DNA of 64,000 nucleotides from Sphingomonas sp. Leaf21 (GTDB lineage Bacteria; Pseudomonadota; Alphaproteobacteria; Sphingomonadales; Sphingomonadaceae): contig NZ_CAKASM010000003.1 in the NCBI RefSeq assembly GCF_916858675.1, forward strand, positions 84,672-148,671. The letters run 5' to 3'. The translations under genes and the position numbers were made by a program. A model generated the notes under the pieces. The model was not told where the DNA came from, did no database searches, and worked only from the letters and a program-made list of their open reading frames with translations. The first letter of the stretch is position 1. Each line of letters starts with the position of its first letter. Shown here one piece after another: positions 45,298 through 54,412 of this stretch.

Positions 45298-47496
45298 CTA
45301 CCGCCGTTTGCCGTTATGGCGGATATTCGCGGGCCGCCCGCGTCGTTTCAGCACGCGGCGGGGTTCGGGCGCGGCGCCCTTGCCGTCGGGCAGTTCGAAG
45401 CGAAGCGCGCCCGATACCGGGTTCGCTTCGGCCAGCCGCAACGGCAGGCGCTGGCCCAGCCGGTAGATTTCCCGCGTCTTCTCGCCGAGCAACTGCTGCG
45501 AGCCCTCGTCATAATGGAAATAGTCGCCGCCCAGGTCGCGGATCGGCATCAGCCCGTCGCCGCCCACGCCATCGACGGTGGCGAAGAAGCCGAAATTGGT
45601 GACGCCGGTGATCCGCGTCTCGACCACCTGCCCGACATGCTCGGAGAGGTACGCCGCGACATAGCGGTCGATCGTCTCGCGCTCCGCCTCCATCGCGCGG
45701 CGCTCCATCTGGCTGATCGACGTACCCAGCCGCTCCATCTCATCGCCTTCGGGCAGCAGGCCGCCATCGCCCAGACTGTACGCCCCCACCAAAGCACGGT
45801 GGACGACCAGATCGGCATAGCGCCGGATCGGCGAGGTGAAATGGGCATAGGAACCGAGCGACAGGCCGAAATGCCCCTGATTGACCGGCGCATAATAGGC
45901 TTGCGTCTGCGAGCGGAGGATCTGCTCCATCACCTGCGGACGGAAGTCGGCCTCGCCGATCTGGTCGATGATCCGGTTGAAGGTCGCCGGGCGGATCACC
46001 TGTCCCATGGCGAAGGGGATATCGAAGGTTTCGAGATAGTCCTTCAGCGCGACCAGCTTGGTGCGGCTGGGCACTTCGTGGACGCGGTACATGACGGGGG
46101 CCTTCTTCGCCTCCAGCGCCTTGGCGGCGGCGACATTGGCGGCGATCATGTAATCCTCGATCAGCCGGTGCGCATCCAGCCGCGCGCGCGGCGCGACCGA
46201 CAGGATGCGGCCATTCTGGTCGAGCACCACCCGTCGTTCGGGCAGATCCAGGTCGAGCGGCTCGCGCGCATCCCGCGCCTTGGCGAGCGCGGCCCAGCAA
46301 TCCCAGAGCGGGCGCAGCGCCGTCTCGGTCAGCGGATGGGTGCGTTCGCCGTCGATCGCGGCTTGCGCGTCCTCATAGGCGATATTCGCCGCCAGCCGCA
46401 CGACCGCGCGGGTGAAGCGAAAGCCCTTGAGCTTGCCGTCCTTCGCCACCTGAAGATGGCAGGCGAGCGCGGCACGGTCCTCGCCCTCCTTCAGCGAACA
46501 GACATCCGCGGACAGGATCTCGGGCAGCATCGGCACCACCCGGTCGGGGAAATAGACCGAGTTGCCGCGCCGCCGCGCATCCTTGTCGATCGCCGAGCCG
46601 GGGCGGACATAGAAGCTGACATCGGCGATGGCGATGATGGCGCGCCACCCGTCCGGATTGGCGGGATCGTCGTCGGGTGCGGCCCAGACCGCGTCGTCAT
46701 GGTCGCGCGCGTCGACGGGGTCGATCGCGACGATCGGCAAGTCGCGCAAATCCTCGCGGTCGTCGCCCAGCGGCTGGCGCGCGACCCGTTCGGCCTCTTC
46801 CAGCGTCTCGGGCTGGAAGCGGTCGGGAATCTCGAACTTGTGGATCGCGATCAGCGAGAAGCTGCGCGGGGCGAAGGGATCGCCCAGCCGCTCGGTCACG
46901 CGCGCGGTGATGCGCGGCGGGCGGCCCGCCTTCTCCGCCATCACCAGATCGCCCGCTTCCGCACCGCCGGTGTCGGACACCAGCATCTCGCGCCGGTCCT
47001 TCTTGTCGACGCCGGTCAGCCAGAAACGGCCCGCTTCCTCGCGTAGCACGCCGAGTATCTGTTCGGAGGCGGGCGCGATCGTCTTCATGACATGCGCGAT
47101 CCAGCCGCCGCCCGCTTCCTCGGTCCGCGCGAGCACCCGCTGGCCGATGCCGAGGCTGCCACGCTTGCGTTCGCGCACCCGGATGCGCGGGATGGGCGCG
47201 CCTTCCGCCTCCCAGCGCTCCGGTTCGGCCCAGACGTTGCCGCCGTCATCGACATCGACGATGCGCAGCACCGTCACCTTGGGCAGGCCCCCCATCTTGT
47301 GGAAGGCGCGGCCCGGCGCGCTGTCGATCAGCCCTTCGTCCGCCATGTCCTTCAGCAGCGCCTTCAGCCCGATCTTCTCCTGCGCGGACAGGCCGAAGGC
47401 GCGGGCGATCTCGCGCTTGCCTGCCGGTTGCTCCGACTGTTCGATGAAGGACAGGATTTGCTCACGGGTCGGCAGACCCGGCTTGGGCTTTTTCAT
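45298..47496 (-). CDS. rnr: Ribonuclease R
   Basis: Processive 3'-5' exoribonuclease of the RNase II family that degrades structured RNA. An N-terminal helix-turn-helix/cold-shock part leads to the RNB domain with DPVDARDHDDAVWAAPD (catalytic Asp cluster), RRGNSVYFPDRVVPMLPE, MIAANVAAAKAL and HFTSPIRRYADLVVHRAL. A C-terminal S1 domain (ITGVTNFGFFATVDGVGGDG) is followed by a basic tail. 732 residues. The ATG at 47496 gives MKKPKPGLPTREQILSFIEQ. Confidence 0.96.
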   Translation of the reverse strand: MKKPKPGLPTREQILSFIEQSEQPAGKREIARAFGLSAQEKIGLKALLKDMADEGLIDSAPGRAFHKMGGLPKVTVLRIVDVDDGGNVWAEPERWEAEGAPIPRIRVRERKRGSLGIGQRVLARTEEAGGGWIAHVMKTIAPASEQILGVLREEAGRFWLTGVDKKDRREMLVSDTGGAEAGDLVMAEKAGRPPRITARVTERLGDPFAPRSFSLIAIHKFEIPDRFQPETLEEAERVARQPLGDDREDLRDLPIVAIDPVDARDHDDAVWAAPDDDPANPDGWRAIIAIADVSFYVRPGSAIDKDARRRGNSVYFPDRVVPMLPEILSADVCSLKEGEDRAALACHLQVAKDGKLKGFRFTRAVVRLAANIAYEDAQAAIDGERTHPLTETALRPLWDCWAALAKARDAREPLDLDLPERRVVLDQNGRILSVAPRARLDAHRLIEDYMIAANVAAAKALEAKKAPVMYRVHEVPSRTKLVALKDYLETFDIPFAMGQVIRPATFNRIIDQIGEADFRPQVMEQILRSQTQAYYAPVNQGHFGLSLGSYAHFTSPIRRYADLVVHRALVGAYSLGDGGLLPEGDEMERLGTSISQMERRAMEAERETIDRYVAAYLSEHVGQVVETRITGVTNFGFFATVDGVGGDGLMPIRDLGGDYFHYDEGSQQLLGEKTREIYRLGQRLPLRLAEANPVSGALRFELPDGKGAAPEPRRVLKRRGRPANIRHNGKRR

Positions 47497-47550
47497 GGCC
47501 TGGAGATAGGAGGTGGGGAGGTCTGCGTCACCCCTGCATCGCGGCGACAT

Positions 47551-47630
47551 CCGTCATCCCGGCGAATGCCGCGATCTCCAGCGTCATATCGCCGATCGCA
47601 AAGGCCCCCGCCTGCGCCGGGGCGACGATC
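47551..47630. repeat. Dispersed repeat of the CGTCATCCCGGCGAA type
   Basis: CCGTCATCCCGGCGAATGCC at 47551 and CCCCCGCCTGCGCCGGGGCG (47605 onward) form the two palindromic ends of a common bacterial repeat. Translated on the minus strand it gives the familiar VAPAQAGA/FAGMT-type peptide. It lies in the divergent gap between rnr and the GH20 gene. Confidence 0.75.
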
Positions 47631-47658
47631 ATACCGGGTTGCGCCATAATCCCAGCCA

Positions 47659-47676
47659 TGGTCCAATATAGGACCA
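47659..47676 (+). promoter_or_regulatory. Palindrome upstream of the GH20 gene
   Basis: TGGTCC-AATATA-GGACCA is a perfect 6-base inverted repeat with an AT-rich 6-base centre, 26 bases ahead of the ATG at 47702. The half-site TGGTC/GACCA recalls GntR-type sites in proteobacterial amino-sugar regulons, but I cannot assign a regulator. Confidence 0.45.
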
Positions 47677-47701
47677 GTGAGCTTGGCGGGACGGGTGCAA
47701 G

Positions 47702-50209
47702 ATGATGACGTTATGGGCTTTACCCGCGCTGCTGGCCGCAGTTCCGGCGGCGGGCGCACAGGCCGATCTGGATCGGATGGCGGCGGGTATGGGCTATCGC
47801 TACACGATCCTGACCAACCGTCCCGCATCATGTCCAGCCGCATCGCCGCGCTGTTTCGAGGCCGACATCGCGATCACCATCCCGAGCGTGCCTTCCGGCG
47901 TGCCGTTCGAGATCCGCTACAGCCTGGTCAATCCGGTGCTGGCGATCGACAGCGACCTGTTCGACAACCGGACGGTCAATGGCGATCTCAACATCCTGAC
48001 GGTGAAGCCCGGCCGGACCCTGACGCCGGGCCAGACCTATCACATCAAGGTCGTGGCGGTCGGCGCCTTCTTCTCGCGCAACCACATGATGCCCAATGCG
48101 ATGCTGGCCGCGCCGGGGCTGGAGCCACGCGTCATTGCCGCCACCCGCACGGGGACCGATGCCGAAACGGGGCTGGAGACGCTGCCCTTTGTCGGGCCGA
48201 TGACGGACGAGGCGGCGCTCGCCCGCGGCGCGCCCGACGACCAGACCGTCTGGCGGACCCCCGAACGCGCCTTTGCCCTGTATGCGGAGCGTGGGGCGGC
48301 GACGCCGGTCGACGTGGCGATCCTGCCCAGGCCTTTGAAGGTGGCCCGACCCTCCGGCGCGCCGCTCGACCTGTCGAAGGGCGTGCGGATCACGACGCGC
48401 GGAATCGACCGTGCGGCCATCGCCCCCGCGCTCGCCGCCCTGCCGGTGGGGCAGGGTGGGGTGCCGGTGACGATCCGCCAGACGCCCGGCATCGCGGCCG
48501 AGGGCTATCGCCTGACCGTCGCCGGGGACGGCGTGTCGGTCGACGCCGGCGATGCGGCGGGCGCCTCCTATGCGCTGCGCTCGCTCGCCCAACAGATCGC
48601 GGCCGAGGGGACGAGTCTGCGGCCGCTCACCGTCGAGGATGCGCCGCGCTACGGCTTTCGCGGGCTGCACATCGACCTCGCGCGCAATTTCCACAGCAAG
48701 GCCGAAATCCTGAAGCTCGTCGAGCAGATGGCGGCCTACAAGCTCAACACGCTGCATCTGCATCTCGGCGATGACGAGGGATGGCGGCTGCAGATCGCCA
48801 GCTTGCCCGAACTGACCGAGGTGGGGGCCTATCGCTGCGCCGACCTGTCCGAACGGACCTGCCTGTTGCCGCAACTCGGTGCGGACCCGGCGCGGGACGC
48901 GGCCACCAACGGCTATCTGACCGCCGCCGATTACAGCGAGATCCTGCGCGCCGCCGCCGCACGACAGATCGCCGTGATCCCGTCCTTCGACATGCCCGGC
49001 CATTCGCGCGCGGCGATCCGGTCGATGGAGGTCCGCTATCAGCGCTTGATGGCCAGGGGCGACAAGGCGGGGGCGGAGCGTTACCGATTGGTCGAGCCGG
49101 ACGACACCACCCGCTATTCCAGCGTTCAGCATTATACCGACAACACGCTGAACGTCTGTATCGACAGCACCTATCGCTTCATCGACCGGGTGATCGACGA
49201 TATCGCCGCGCTTCACAAGGCGGCGGGGGTGCCGCTGACCACCTATCATATCGGCGCGGACGAGACGGCGGGCGCATGGACCGGCTCGCCCGCCTGCAAG
49301 GTGACGATGGCGCGTGAGGGGCTCCAGCCCAAGCAACTGGGCGCGCGCTTCATCGAGCGGGTGGCGGGCGATCTCGCCAAGCGGGGCATCGCGGTCGCCG
49401 GATGGAGCGACGGGCTGGGCCATACCGACCCCGCGCGGATGCCGCCCAAGGTCCAGACCAATATCTGGAGCGGCCTGCACGGCGGCGGCGTGGCCGAGGC
49501 GCACGGTCAGGCCAATCGGGGCTGGAAGACGGTGCTGTCGATCCCCGACCTGGGCTATTTCGACATGCCCTATGCCGCCGACCCCAATGAGACCGGCTAT
49601 GACTGGGCCTCGCGCGGGGTGGACAGTTTCCAGGTGTTCGGCTTCATGCCGGGCAATCTCGCGGCCAATGCCGCGCTGATCCCCAATATCCTCGCACAGC
49701 CCAAGCCGATCGCCGACACCGTTCCGCTGCAACCCGGCCGGGCGATCGCGGGCATCCAGGCGCAACTGTGGAGCGAGACGGTGCGCCGGGACAGCCAGGT
49801 CGATTACATGCTCTTCCCCCGCCTGCTGGCTTTGGCGGAGCGCGCCTGGGCCAAGCCGGACTGGGAGCCCGCCTATGTCGCGGGCGCGGGCTATACGCCC
49901 GGCGACGCGCGGGTGGATCGTGCCAGGTTGCTGTCCGGCTGGGATGATTTCGCCGGGCGGATGGGCGTTCAGATGCGGCTGCTCGACCGGGCGGGCGTGA
50001 CCTATCGCCTCGCCCCGCCGGGTGCGCGGATCAGCGGCGGCAGGCTGGAGGCCAATGCCGAATTCCCCGGTACGCCGATCGAATATCGGACCGGCGGCAC
50101 CGCCTGGCGTCGCTATGACGGGCCGGTCGCGGTGACGGGGGCGGTGGACCTCAGGACCCGCACCCCCGACGGCCGCCGCGCCAGCCGGACGGTTACGGTT
50201 TCGCCCTGA
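47702..50209 (+). CDS. Secreted GH20 beta-N-acetylhexosaminidase (chitobiase type)
   Basis: Releases terminal N-acetylhexosamines from chitooligosaccharides or glycans, probably in the periplasm. A signal peptide (MMTLWALPALLAAVPAAGAQ) is followed by the CHB_HEX carbohydrate-binding domain (about 25-170), a GH20b domain (PVDVAILPRPLKVA), the catalytic barrel (GFRGLHIDLARNFHSKAEIL, LHLHLGDDEGWRLQI) and a C-terminal Ig-like domain. The acid/base pair is D520-E521 in HIGADETAGAW. 835 residues. Its 3' end overlaps the convergent GH84 gene by 17 bases. Confidence 0.94.
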   Translation: MMTLWALPALLAAVPAAGAQADLDRMAAGMGYRYTILTNRPASCPAASPRCFEADIAITIPSVPSGVPFEIRYSLVNPVLAIDSDLFDNRTVNGDLNILTVKPGRTLTPGQTYHIKVVAVGAFFSRNHMMPNAMLAAPGLEPRVIAATRTGTDAETGLETLPFVGPMTDEAALARGAPDDQTVWRTPERAFALYAERGAATPVDVAILPRPLKVARPSGAPLDLSKGVRITTRGIDRAAIAPALAALPVGQGGVPVTIRQTPGIAAEGYRLTVAGDGVSVDAGDAAGASYALRSLAQQIAAEGTSLRPLTVEDAPRYGFRGLHIDLARNFHSKAEILKLVEQMAAYKLNTLHLHLGDDEGWRLQIASLPELTEVGAYRCADLSERTCLLPQLGADPARDAATNGYLTAADYSEILRAAAARQIAVIPSFDMPGHSRAAIRSMEVRYQRLMARGDKAGAERYRLVEPDDTTRYSSVQHYTDNTLNVCIDSTYRFIDRVIDDIAALHKAAGVPLTTYHIGADETAGAWTGSPACKVTMAREGLQPKQLGARFIERVAGDLAKRGIAVAGWSDGLGHTDPARMPPKVQTNIWSGLHGGGVAEAHGQANRGWKTVLSIPDLGYFDMPYAADPNETGYDWASRGVDSFQVFGFMPGNLAANAALIPNILAQPKPIADTVPLQPGRAIAGIQAQLWSETVRRDSQVDYMLFPRLLALAERAWAKPDWEPAYVAGAGYTPGDARVDRARLLSGWDDFAGRMGVQMRLLDRAGVTYRLAPPGARISGGRLEANAEFPGTPIEYRTGGTAWRRYDGPVAVTGAVDLRTRTPDGRRASRTVTVSP

Positions 50210-52139
50210 CCGCGATCAGGCCGGGGGCGTCGGCGATGAACCGGTCGAGCACGCCATCGGCGATCTTGATCGGTCCGTCGAAGCGGACCGCGCCAGGAAT
50301 GCTCTGCACGGCGGCGGCCTGCGCGGCGATCCGCCTGGCATCCCCGAAATAGCGCGTCGCGGCCCCATTGCCCCGATCGGCGGCGTCGAGCCCGGCGGCG
50401 GTCAGTCGCAGCGAGCGACCCCAGAGCTGCATCGCGTCGAGCCACGGGCGCGCCTGTTCGGCGAAACCGGGATCGACCACGCCCGCGCGGATCGTATCGG
50501 GCGCGTCGGCGATCGCATCCGCCTTGCGGGTCAGCTCGTTGATCGCGGCACGCCGTTCCGCCGCGTCGCCACCCGCCAGCGCTTCGCGGACATGATCGAG
50601 CAGCGCCTTCAAGCGGGGCGCCTGCTCCTGCCAGGGCTGGCTGCCGAACGTGGGGGCGAGATGCTGGGTATCGAACAGCTCGAGCAGCGCCGCCGTCGCC
50701 CGCGCGTCGTTCCCCGCCAGATCACGCGCGGCGAAATGCCAGGTGCGGTCCGCGTCATAGCCCTTGTCGTTCCAGCCAAAGGCCAGCACGCCCGTCACCG
50801 CGACGCGGCTCGGCGCCTCCTGGTTCATCGGGTTGGACAGGATGCCGGTCAGCTCGGTCGAAAGCCCCGCCTCGCGCTTCGCATAGGGGGCGAGCAGCAG
50901 GCGTCCGGCCGAACTGGCATAGTCGTTGACCGGGTAATTGTCCCAGAGCAGCGTCTTGCGCCCGAACGCCTTGGTCGCCACCTTGGCATCGGGGACCGAA
51001 ATGGCGGGCGGCACGACGTCGGTGCCGGTCCACTGCACGACGATGCGCGGATCCAGATTGGCGCGGAGCGCGGCCTTATAGGGGCTTTCCTTCGCATCAT
51101 AATATTCGGTCGGCACCATGATCAGCGGCCTCGCGGCGGGGTCACGCCTGGCCAGATCGGCCTGCACCGCGTTCAGCAGCTTGGACTGGGCGATCCCGGC
51201 GGCCTGCGCCCCCGATGGGCCGAAGGCGGCCTTGTCGGCGTCGCAATTCCATTTCTGATATTCGATGTCGTCCAGCGCGACATAGAAGCTGCGCACGCCG
51301 ATCCCGCGCAAGGCGTCGAACTTGCGGAGCAGCGTCCGTTCGTCCGCCGGATCAGAGAAGCAGATCGAGGGGCCGGGCGAGATCGCGTAGACGAAGTCCA
51401 CGTGATTGGCGCGCGCGGTCGCGACCAGCGTGCCGAGTGCCGACAGCGTCGCCGCCGGATAGGGCTCCCGCCACTTGTCGCGGGCATAGGGATCGTCCTT
51501 GGGGCTGTAGACATAGGTGTTGGCCTTCATCCGGCCCAGGAAATCGAGGTGCCTGGTGCGGTCCTCCGTCGTCCACGGCTTGCCGTAAAAGCCCTCGATC
51601 GTGCCACGGATCGGCATGGCCGGGTGGTCGCGAATGACGAGTGCGGGAATCCGCGGGCGCGCGACGAGCTGGCGAAGGGTCTGCGCGGCGTGGAACAGGC
51701 CATCCGCATCATGCCCCGCAAGCGTGATAAGCCCGCCATTGCCCGACACGACCGTGGCGAGCGTATAGCCCTCTGCCTGGTCATCGGCGCTGGCTCCGCT
51801 GCGGGTGAGGGCGTCGCGGACCGGCACGGCGCTGTCCGGACCCAGGACGATCGTCGGGCGGTCGAGCGACGCGGGGAGGCGACTGGCGGTCGTGATGTCG
51901 CTGACGCCTGCCCGGTTGAGGATCGAGCGGACGAGCGCGACCGTCGCGGGATCGGTGCCGGGCGCGGCGATCAGGACGGCCGAGCGCCCCAGCGACATTT
52001 CGCCCTCGCCCAGCGTCATCGCGGTGGGGGCGGGGAAGACGGCCGGGAGCGTGGCCGTCTGGGCGATCGCGGCGGGGGAGGCTCCGGCCAGCATGACGGC
52101 GGCGACCAGCCCGTTCCTCCATTTTGTTGCTCGCGGCAT
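50193..52139 (-). CDS. Secreted GH84 beta-N-acetylglucosaminidase
   Basis: An O-GlcNAcase/hyaluronidase-family glycosidase. A signal peptide (KWRNGLVAAVMLAGASPAAI) is followed by a GH20b-like domain. The catalytic barrel has IRGTIEGFYGKPWTTEDRTR, MKANTYVYSPKDDPYARDKW and the catalytic Asp pair D290-D291 in FYVALDDIEYQKW; TLLWDNYPVNDYAS is also typical. A helical C-terminal part follows. 648 residues from the ATG at 52139, supported by GGGGAG 8 bases ahead. It converges with GH20 and shares 17 bases at the tails. Confidence 0.93.
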   Translation of the reverse strand: MPRATKWRNGLVAAVMLAGASPAAIAQTATLPAVFPAPTAMTLGEGEMSLGRSAVLIAAPGTDPATVALVRSILNRAGVSDITTASRLPASLDRPTIVLGPDSAVPVRDALTRSGASADDQAEGYTLATVVSGNGGLITLAGHDADGLFHAAQTLRQLVARPRIPALVIRDHPAMPIRGTIEGFYGKPWTTEDRTRHLDFLGRMKANTYVYSPKDDPYARDKWREPYPAATLSALGTLVATARANHVDFVYAISPGPSICFSDPADERTLLRKFDALRGIGVRSFYVALDDIEYQKWNCDADKAAFGPSGAQAAGIAQSKLLNAVQADLARRDPAARPLIMVPTEYYDAKESPYKAALRANLDPRIVVQWTGTDVVPPAISVPDAKVATKAFGRKTLLWDNYPVNDYASSAGRLLLAPYAKREAGLSTELTGILSNPMNQEAPSRVAVTGVLAFGWNDKGYDADRTWHFAARDLAGNDARATAALLELFDTQHLAPTFGSQPWQEQAPRLKALLDHVREALAGGDAAERRAAINELTRKADAIADAPDTIRAGVVDPGFAEQARPWLDAMQLWGRSLRLTAAGLDAADRGNGAATRYFGDARRIAAQAAAVQSIPGAVRFDGPIKIADGVLDRFIADAPGLIAVRAKP

Positions 52140-52159
52140 CGTCGGCACTCCCCGGTATT

Positions 52160-52172
52160 ACAATGGTATTGT
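52160..52172 (-). promoter_or_regulatory. Small palindrome ahead of the GH84 gene
   Basis: ACAAT-GGT-ATTGT, part of a GGTATTACAATGGTATTG stretch with GGTATT as a direct repeat, lies 21-33 bases upstream of the GH84 ATG. It could be an operator overlapping the start of transcription. It differs from the palindrome upstream of GH20. Confidence 0.35.
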
Positions 52173-52262
52173 CGGAGCCTAGGGGAGCGGGGGGCGGGTC
52201 GCAAGCGGGTTTGCTGATTATGGAAGCAAGGGGATTTCAACATGTTGCGAGATTCGCCCGTG

Positions 52263-52361
52263 CGCTTCGACTTCGGTCGGCCCGAACCGAAGTCGTGACA
52301 GGAGGTGCGCTCGCCGTGCCCCACTCCAAACATCCGTTCGGCCCGAGCGAAGTCGAAGGGC
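52263..52361. repeat. Inverted pair of a CTTCGACTTCG-type repeat
   Basis: CTTCGACTTCGGTCGG and GGCCCGAGCGAAGTCGAAGG are near-perfect inverted copies, about 23 bases each and 48 bases apart. Such CTTCGACTTCGCTC repeats are common between sphingomonad genes. The rest of the 280-base gap between the GH84 start and the ABC exporter stop shows no gene. Confidence 0.7.
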
Positions 52362-52419
52362 ATGTTCCGCCCCCCACGATCGCACGCTCGCACACCCGAG
52401 TGGTACTAAACCGGCCCCA

Positions 52420-54204
52420 TCAGTCGTGAAACTGAAGGCTCGCCAGCCGCGCATAGAGCCCGCCGCGCCCGATCAATTCGCCATGCCGTCCCTGTTCGAC
52501 GATACGCCCGCCGTCCATCACCACGATCCGCTCCGCCGCACGGACCGTCGCCAGCCGGTGGGCGATCACCAGTGTCGTCCGGTGCGCCATCAGCCGCTCG
52601 AGAGCCTGTTGCACCAGTTGCTCGCTCTCGGCATCCAGCGCGCTGGTCGCTTCGTCGAGCAGCAGGATCGGCGCGTCGCGAAGCAGCGCGCGGGCGATGG
52701 TGATCCGCTGCCGCTGTCCACCCGACAGCCGCGCCCCGCCTTCGCCGAGAAAGGTATCGAGTCCCTGCGGCAAAGCGCGCAGGAAGTCGGCGGCGTTGGC
52801 GGCCTCCGCGGCGGCCCAGAGTTCGTCGTCGCCCGCCTCCCACCGGCCATAGCGGAGATTGTCGCGCGCCGACGCGCCGAAGATCACCGTCTCCTGCGGG
52901 ACCATGGCGATACGCGCGCGGATCGCCGCCGGATCGGCATCGCGCAGTGACACGCCGTCGAGCGAGATCTGCCCCGCTTGCGGGTCGTAGAATCGCTCCG
53001 CCAACTGGAACAGCGTCGACTTGCCGGCGCCCGACGGGCCAACCACCGCGACGGTTTCGCCGGGTCGGATGTCGAGCGAGAAGTCGTTCAGCGCCGCGAC
53101 CTCGGGTCGGGTCGGGTAGTGGAATGTGACGCCTTCGAACCGGAGCGCGCCGATCGGCACGACCGGCAGCACGGCGGGGGCGGGGGGCGGCGCGATCTCG
53201 GGCTGTTCGGCGAGCAGTTCGGCCAGTCGCTGTGCCGCACCCGATGCGCGCAGGATATCGCCCCATACCTCGGTCAGTGCCTGGAACGAGCCCGCGACGA
53301 GAATGCCCGTCACCACGAACGCGGTCAGTGAACCGCCCGACAGGCGGCCGCTCGCGACGTCGGCCACCGCTTCCCACAGCAGGAGGGTCAGCCCGCCGAA
53401 GAACAGCCCGATGACCATCGCCGTCATCACCGCGCGCAGCAGGAAGCGCTTGCGCGAGGTGGCGAAGCCGTTGCTGACCGCGAGTTCGAACCGTTCGGCC
53501 TCGCGACGTTCCTGTCCGAACGCCTGCACCACCTTCATCGCGCCCAGCGTCTCGACGGCGGTCGATCCGATGTCCGCGAGCCGGTCCTGGCTGTCGCGCG
53601 AATAGCCGCGCACCTTCTTGCCCAGCAGGACGATCGGCAGGACGATGAGCGGGATGCAGACCAGCAGCGACAGGGTCAGCTTGGGCGACAGCGCGAACAG
53701 ATAGATGGTGCCGCCGATCCCGATCACCACGTTGCGCAGTGCGATCGAGACGGTGGAGCCGACCACCTGCTCGATGATCGCGGTGTCGGCGGTCAGGCGG
53801 CTGGCGATTTCCGAGGGGCGGTTCTCTTCGAAATAGCGTGGCGCGAGCCGGAGAAGATTGGCCTGCACCGCGACTCGGATATCGGCAACGGTGCGCTCGC
53901 CGAGCCAGGAGACGAAGTAGAATCGGAACGCGGTCGCGATGGCGAGCGCCAGCACCACCGCCAGCAGCCCCTGAAAATAGGGGGCGATGTTGCCGGTGTC
54001 GGCGGAGCGAGCGAAGCCGTGATCGATCACCTTCTGAAAGGTGCGCGGGATGAACAACGTCGCCGCCGCCGCGACCAGCAGCGACAGCGCGGCCGCCGCC
54101 AGATGCGTCGGGTATCGCAGGGTGAACCGCCATACCATCTTGAGATTGCTCAGACGGCGGCTGGGCGGAATGGCGGGCGTGGGGGTAGCGGCGGATTTGG
54201 CCAT
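52420..54204 (-). CDS. ABC transporter, fused membrane and ATPase domains (MsbA/LmrA type)
   Basis: A half-size exporter of 594 residues. Six membrane helices (about 25-310) with EIASRLTADTAIIEQVVGST. The nucleotide-binding domain has Walker A VAVVGPSGAGKSTLFQLAER near residue 388, the signature LGEGGARLSGGQRQRITIAR and Walker B ILLLDEATSALDAESEQLV, plus the H-loop VIAHRLATV. It acts as a homodimer in the inner membrane. Substrate is unknown (lipid, peptide or drug). Confidence 0.92.
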   Translation of the reverse strand: MAKSAATPTPAIPPSRRLSNLKMVWRFTLRYPTHLAAAALSLLVAAAATLFIPRTFQKVIDHGFARSADTGNIAPYFQGLLAVVLALAIATAFRFYFVSWLGERTVADIRVAVQANLLRLAPRYFEENRPSEIASRLTADTAIIEQVVGSTVSIALRNVVIGIGGTIYLFALSPKLTLSLLVCIPLIVLPIVLLGKKVRGYSRDSQDRLADIGSTAVETLGAMKVVQAFGQERREAERFELAVSNGFATSRKRFLLRAVMTAMVIGLFFGGLTLLLWEAVADVASGRLSGGSLTAFVVTGILVAGSFQALTEVWGDILRASGAAQRLAELLAEQPEIAPPPAPAVLPVVPIGALRFEGVTFHYPTRPEVAALNDFSLDIRPGETVAVVGPSGAGKSTLFQLAERFYDPQAGQISLDGVSLRDADPAAIRARIAMVPQETVIFGASARDNLRYGRWEAGDDELWAAAEAANAADFLRALPQGLDTFLGEGGARLSGGQRQRITIARALLRDAPILLLDEATSALDAESEQLVQQALERLMAHRTTLVIAHRLATVRAAERIVVMDGGRIVEQGRHGELIGRGGLYARLASLQFHD

Positions 54205-54340
54205 GATCGCGTGGGCCTAGCAGCGTGCGTGCACGGGCTCAACGGCGCGCTGGCCGGGGACGCATCGTTCGTGCCCTTCGAAGCGTTGAACCGTCGAGGC
54301 GACCGGGGACACTGTTACGCGATCGCCATATTCTGGTCAT

Positions 54341-54375
54341 CTTGTGCAAACGGTTTCGTGATACACAAGCTGCAA
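54341..54375 (+). promoter_or_regulatory. Inverted repeat in the phaZ upstream region
   Basis: CTTGTG (54341-54346) and CACAAG (54364-54369) form an inverted repeat with AAACGGTTT near the centre; TGCAA occurs at 54345 and 54371. Repeated TGCA-type sites upstream of PHA genes are bound by PhaR in other bacteria. The site is 38 bases ahead of the start codon. The link to PhaR is inference. Confidence 0.35.
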
Positions 54376-54412
54376 TCTTGGCTCCCGTTCGCGGAGCGAT
54401 AGGAACTCGACG

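Noticed and set aside
47560..47677. A 39-codon minus-strand gene giving a VAPAQAG-type peptide
   Set aside because: This peptide is the well-known translation of a dispersed repeat; no Shine-Dalgarno and no conservation as protein is expected.
52218..52454. A 78-codon minus-strand gene ahead of the ABC exporter stop
   Set aside because: It is a reading of the CTTCGACTTCG inverted repeats (LRLRSGRTD-type peptides), not a protein gene.
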